Source: JBEBVQ01 sp964527735
GTDB taxonomy: Bacteria > Bacteroidota > Bacteroidia > Chitinophagales > Chitinophagaceae
Direction: 5' to 3'
DNA length: 64,000 bases
Assembly: GCA_964527735.1 (NCBI GenBank)
Contig: CAZGPG010000003.1
Coordinates: forward strand, 1 to 64,000
Positions 61,201 to 64,000 of the stretch are shown here, one piece after another. The number at the start of each line of letters is the position of its first letter. Position 1 is the stretch's first letter. The position numbers were made by a program, and so were the translations under genes. The notes under the pieces are model-generated. The model was not told where the DNA came from, made no database searches, and was given only the letters and a program-made list of their open reading frames with translations.

Positions 61201-63774
61201 AGCTGGCCTGATGCGTTTGCTACCGTGCAGAAGGCGCTGGAAGCCTCCTGGCCGGGGGATACGGTCTGGGTGGCCGGTGGCAGATATGTGCCGTCACAGG
61301 ACCGGAACGGGAGTACAGCCGCCAACAGGTCGCGTTACCGGACGTTTATGCTGAAGGACAGTGTACAGATATACGGAGGATTTGCAGGGAACGAGCCATC
61401 CGGATACGATATAAATCTCCGTGATTTTTCTGCGAATGAAACGATCCTGAGCGGTGATATTAACGGAAATGACGGCGCCAATTTCTCCAACACCGGCGAC
61501 AATACATACAATGTGACGTGCGCCGGTACCGGCGTGGGCAGCACAACGACCCTGGACGGCTTTACCATTTCGGGTGGTAATGCCAGCGGCAGCGGTGTAC
61601 CCACGGGGTACGGTGGTGGTATGAGCATTGAGGACGGCGCTGCGCCTGTGCTGAAGAATATTGTCTTCCGCGCAAACAGGGCAGGTCTGGCCGGTGGCGG
61701 GGCCGTCAACGTGAATGCCAGCGCGCCGACATTTATCAATACGCAGTTTATCGGGAACATGGGAGGCATGCGTACCGGCGGAGCATCCACGATCGGGATT
61801 GCCAATTCGGTCTTCATGAATAATACGGGAGCGAATGTGGGCGGCGGCATAAGGCTGAACGGGGCGGCATTGACGCTTACGAATGTGACCTTTTATAACA
61901 ACAGTGCCAATAACACGGGCGGTGGCATGGATATCAACTCATCTGCTACCGTGGATATAAGGAATTGTATCTTTTATGGCAACAGCGCTCCGTCTGGCGC
62001 TGAGCTGAATGGTACCGCCACCACAATCCGCAACAGCCTTATCGGAAGCAATTTTTATGACGGTAGCGGCAATGCAAGCCCCATGGCTCCTCCCTTATTC
62101 GTCAATGCTGCGACCGGCGACCTCCGGCTGCAGCCGGGATCCCCGTTGCGGAATACGGGAGATCCGGTATATTTCAGCGCAGGCCAAACGCCCGACCTGT
62201 CGGGTATTTCCACGGACATTGCGGGTGGTCCGCGTATTGTCGGTGGACAGATAGATCCGGGAGCTTTCCAGACGGTGTATCCGCCGTTAGACGCGACGGT
62301 CATCGCATTTATAGAGCCGGAAGACGGCGATACCATCTGCGCTGATGGGAACTTTTCCGTGAAAATAGCAGTCGCCAATTATGGCAACCAGCCACTGGTC
62401 AATATGCCGGTAAGGCTGGACTATGGCACAGGGACTGCAAATGCCACACTCACGGGGCCACTGCCGGCCGGACATACGGATACATTGGTGATCACCGGTG
62501 TGAATCTGACGACTGCAGGTATCCGACAGCTAAAGGCGTATTCCATGCTGGCGGGAGATGCAGATACCGGTAACGATACGCTGCAGATTGCTGTTTATGT
62601 ACATGTCATTAATCCGGTTTCACTGGGTAACGACACCGCCTTCTGTGCCGGGAACATCCTTGCGCTGGACGCCGGTGCAGGAAGCGGTATGACAACAGAC
62701 TGGAACACCGGAGCAACAACATCTGCAATTGACGTGGATACCAGCGGCATTTATTCCGTTACTGTCACCGACGGCATAGGCTGCATGGCAAGAGATACGA
62801 TACATATCACCGTACATCCGTTGCCTGTGGCAACGATTACCCCGTCGGGGCACATATCGCTTTGCAATGGCGACAGCATTACGTTAAATGCAGGGAATAT
62901 GCCCGGAACAACCTGCATATGGGAAAAGGACGGTACTGTAGTGGACACGGGCACAAACTATACAACTTCTGACGGTGGCAATTACCTGATCCGGGTTGCC
63001 GACGGAAATGGCTGCAACGACAGCTCTGTCATTACTACTATTGAATTGCTCTCTACACCCATTGTAACGGTCACGCCGGCAGAAGCCGGTTTTTGTGCCG
63101 GTGGTCATGTACTCCTGCAGGCCATCACTCAGGATACTACCGGCGTGATATGGCAATGGAGAGACATTGCGGGGGATATACCGAAGGCCAATGTCTCCTT
63201 TTACCAGGTTGACATACCGGGCACATACCACGTAATCGCAATGATAAGCAGCGCCATTATTGCCTGTTCGGATACTTCGGAAATGGTAGTGATCACACAG
63301 TTCCCGCAATCCACGCCGCAGATCTGGTGGGATGGAGCAATGCTGCGTACCGACAGCAGCTATGCATCTTATCAATGGTACTACAACAGCCGGATATTAC
63401 CTTTTGCCAATGAGTTTCATTATACACCGGTACAGCCAGGTGGCTTCAGCGTGGAGGCGACGGATACCAACGGATGCGTGAATATCTCTGCTTCCATTTA
63501 TATTGATCCCGCACAACTGGATCAGTATACAATACCCGCAGAGGCGATACGCATATACCCCAATCCCACAGCTTCCGTGCTGATCGTGGAAAGTCCCGTG
63601 CCTGTGCAGATCACTATCGGTAGTATAGACGGAAAGGCTGTACTACAGACAACTCCGGGTCATGCAGGCAGAACGATCATAGATGTGACGGATCTGGCAG
63701 CCGGGTTGTACCATATCCGGATTACCGGCAGTGATGGGCTGCTGCTCCGGATGGAAAAACTGATCAAAATATAA
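58207..63774 (+). CDS. Giant T9SS cargo with three tandem beta-helix modules, adhesive domains and type A sorting domain
   Basis: The 1855-residue protein has a signal peptide (about 1-25) and three tandem modules starting near 58288, 59725 and 61159, each with a right-handed beta-helix (GGFAGNEP, GGGMSIEDGAAPVLKNIVF, IDPGAYQS). The first two also carry an Ig-like segment with SYLWQKR and DYRCLVIC. A CARDB-like domain (about 1360-1455), Ig/PKD-like repeats (about 1475-1710) and a SYQWYYN linker precede a type A T9SS domain (from about 1775; IRIYPNPTASVLIV). Modules 1 and 3 are nearly identical in their second half, which implies recombination within the gene. The next gene starts 22 bases after its stop, so they are probably cotranscribed. 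Confidence 0.9.
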   Translation: MMKQLHRIITATLVCILIIAPAVTGTIYHVNGSGGSDGNTGQSWVTSFATLQKALDVTAAGDTIWIAKGQYVPSQDRNGSTASGRSRYRTFMLKDGVRIYGGFAGNEPPGYDISLRDFSANETILSGDVNGNDGPNFSGNGENTYNVTCAGAGVGSTTVLDGFTISGGYASGSGVPTGYGGGMSIEDGAAPVLKNIVFRANRAGLAGGGAVNVQASAPVFINTQFIGNMGGMRTGGASTIGITNSVFWNNTGANVGGGIRLNGAALTLTNVTFYKNSANNTGGGMDISSSATVDIRNCIFYGNSAPAGANLNGTATTIRNSLIGNNFYDGSGNASPMSPPLFVDTATGDLRLQPGSPLRNTGDPVYFSAGQTPDLSDITTDIAGELRIVGGQIDPGAYQSNYPTCSGTPPVGIITADVDSVCIRETLMLMLSDNSYGVIGISYLWQKRVPSGSGTWADIPLVTDTLLTVSGQASTTDYRCLVICANTSDTSYSNIFTVKSHSCDPRWFVTPAGNDNNRGHDWSDAFATVQKALDVAAAGDTIWIAKGQYVPSQDRNGSTAANRSRYRTFELKDSVRIYGGFAGNEPRSYDINLRDFSANETILSGDINGNDGANFTNTGDNTYNVVAALAGVGRTATLDGFTISGGNANGSGNPIGYGGGISIEDGASPVLKNIVFRANKAGLAGGGGVNVGNNCSPVFINVQFIGNAGGLRAGTSSFIMTNAIFTDNSGANVGGGIRANGGADITLTNVTFYKNSANNSGGGIDVAPAATVVMRNCILYDNTAPTGPDINGTPTILNSQSGGSYYDGAGNITPRGYPMFVDSAARDLRLQALSPLRNMGDPIFFNTGQTPDLSDITTDIVGEPRIIGGQIDPGAYQSSYTSCAGIPLPGIITAAADSVCIRETVSLTLSNNSRGLTGISYLWQKRTPAGSGTWMDIPLVTDTFLTVSGQVATTDYRCLVICGNSLDTSYSNIFMVSSYPCDQRWYVAPGGNDNNTGHSWPDAFATVQKALEASWPGDTVWVAGGRYVPSQDRNGSTAANRSRYRTFMLKDSVQIYGGFAGNEPSGYDINLRDFSANETILSGDINGNDGANFSNTGDNTYNVTCAGTGVGSTTTLDGFTISGGNASGSGVPTGYGGGMSIEDGAAPVLKNIVFRANRAGLAGGGAVNVNASAPTFINTQFIGNMGGMRTGGASTIGIANSVFMNNTGANVGGGIRLNGAALTLTNVTFYNNSANNTGGGMDINSSATVDIRNCIFYGNSAPSGAELNGTATTIRNSLIGSNFYDGSGNASPMAPPLFVNAATGDLRLQPGSPLRNTGDPVYFSAGQTPDLSGISTDIAGGPRIVGGQIDPGAFQTVYPPLDATVIAFIEPEDGDTICADGNFSVKIAVANYGNQPLVNMPVRLDYGTGTANATLTGPLPAGHTDTLVITGVNLTTAGIRQLKAYSMLAGDADTGNDTLQIAVYVHVINPVSLGNDTAFCAGNILALDAGAGSGMTTDWNTGATTSAIDVDTSGIYSVTVTDGIGCMARDTIHITVHPLPVATITPSGHISLCNGDSITLNAGNMPGTTCIWEKDGTVVDTGTNYTTSDGGNYLIRVADGNGCNDSSVITTIELLSTPIVTVTPAEAGFCAGGHVLLQAITQDTTGVIWQWRDIAGDIPKANVSFYQVDIPGTYHVIAMISSAIIACSDTSEMVVITQFPQSTPQIWWDGAMLRTDSSYASYQWYYNSRILPFANEFHYTPVQPGGFSVEATDTNGCVNISASIYIDPAQLDQYTIPAEAIRIYPNPTASVLIVESPVPVQITIGSIDGKAVLQTTPGHAGRTIIDVTDLAAGLYHIRITGSDGLLLRMEKLIKI
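58288..62274 (+). repeat. Three long tandem coding repeats (about 1.43 kb period)
   Basis: Modules start near 58288, 59725 and 61159. Segments such as the one coding for YVPSQDRNGST recur at each with few base changes. The third module stops early, at about 62274, lacking the Ig-like segment. Confidence 0.85.
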
Positions 63775-63796
63775 TTACCCTGTAATAATAGCTGAT

Positions 63797-64000
63797 ATGA
63801 AGCATGTTTACTATACCCTGTTTTTTTGTTGTCTGAGCCTGACTTCAATATTGCCGGGGCCGGGTGTGCAGGCGCAAAGCATTACCCAGGGTCTTGTCGG
63901 CCACTGGACGTTTGACGGCGGAACGCTGGCTGATTCCAGCGGCAACGGTTTCTCCGGCACTCTGATGGCTAACCGCACACCGCTCACTACTATCTGCGGC
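63797..64000 (+). CDS. N-terminal fragment of a secreted protein with a LamG/concanavalin-like domain
   Basis: The ATG at 63797 opens a frame to the right edge (68 codons). It has a signal peptide (MKHVYYTLFFCCLSL... through VQAQ, about 1-24) and then GLVGHWTFDGGTLADSSGNG, the typical beginning of a LamG/concanavalin A-like lectin domain. It lies 22 bases after the giant cargo gene, so it is likely the next gene of the same unit and may also be T9SS cargo, but its C-terminus is outside the window. Confidence 0.8.
   Translation, partial: MKHVYYTLFFCCLSLTSILPGPGVQAQSITQGLVGHWTFDGGTLADSSGNGFSGTLMANRTPLTTICG

Noticed and set aside
58288..62274. Regularly spaced repeats that might suggest a CRISPR or tandem array
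   Set aside because: The period is about 1.43 kb, the repeats are fully in frame, and they encode beta-helix modules of one protein.
1..64000. tRNA, rRNA, tmRNA and known riboswitches
   Set aside because: I looked through the intergenic spacers and saw no cloverleaf with a T-loop GTTCRANNC pattern or any rRNA-like stretch; a covariance-model scan would be decisive.

Overview
The window looks like a chromosomal segment of a Bacteroidota bacterium, most likely from the Chitinophagaceae/Sphingobacteriales side. The reasons are the many type IX secretion system (T9SS) cargo proteins with both known C-terminal sorting domains (type A 'YPNP' domains and type B/CHU_C 'PNGDG' domains), a PorP/SprF outer-membrane protein, TAnnTTTG-type -7 boxes in place of Shine-Dalgarno-led starts, DUF1573 proteins, TPR histidine kinases and a CRTAC1-type FG-GAP/ASPIC protein. 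About 47 protein genes fill nearly all of it. I saw no rRNA, tRNA, CRISPR array, prophage or insertion sequence.

Layout. 1-7.3 kb: the tail of an outer-membrane barrel gene, a usp-hflK-hflC cluster, a Gcr-family membrane protein, an acyl-CoA dehydrogenase and a helix-hairpin-helix protein. 7.6-15.7 kb: a YkuK-like RNase H fold protein, a giant PKD/type B T9SS cargo followed by PorP/SprF, an alpha/beta hydrolase, a low-GC DUF4160-DUF2442 pair and RluF. 15.7-25.6 kb: a two-component system (response regulator and TPR kinase) divergent from three consecutive T9SS cargo genes. 25.7-34.8 kb: housekeeping and envelope genes (two GT9 glycosyltransferases, FolB, AsnS, TauE/SafE, an ALDH8-like dehydrogenase, threonylcarbamoyl-AMP synthase, two DUF1573 proteins, an aminotransferase). 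34.8-40.7 kb: a second two-component system, again divergent from a large T9SS cargo gene. 40.8-48.6 kb: an Rpn nuclease, adenine deaminase, an MbnH/MbnP-like di-heme peroxidase and copper-site partner, the two 3-oxoacid CoA-transferase subunits split by a four-helix-bundle (S23) gene, and a cystathionine synthase/lyase. 48.8-64 kb: another T9SS cargo, a GH3-beta-lactamase fusion, a Reg_prop hybrid-sensor kinase with its regulator, a GNAT enzyme, a 1855-residue triple beta-helix cargo and the start of a LamG-like secreted protein.

How it fits together. Secreted surface proteins and the sensors beside them are the main theme: seven complete T9SS cargoes, three LuxR-type two-component systems next to cargo genes, and shared passenger and pre-sorting modules recombined between cargoes.

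The most unusual signal is outside the genes. Several families of short 'word' repeats occupy only intergenic spacers. One of them forms near-perfect inverted repeats around the AT-rich S23 gene sitting between scoA and scoB. This resembles the S23-encoding intervening sequences of bacterial 23S rRNA, but here it lies inside a metabolic operon.
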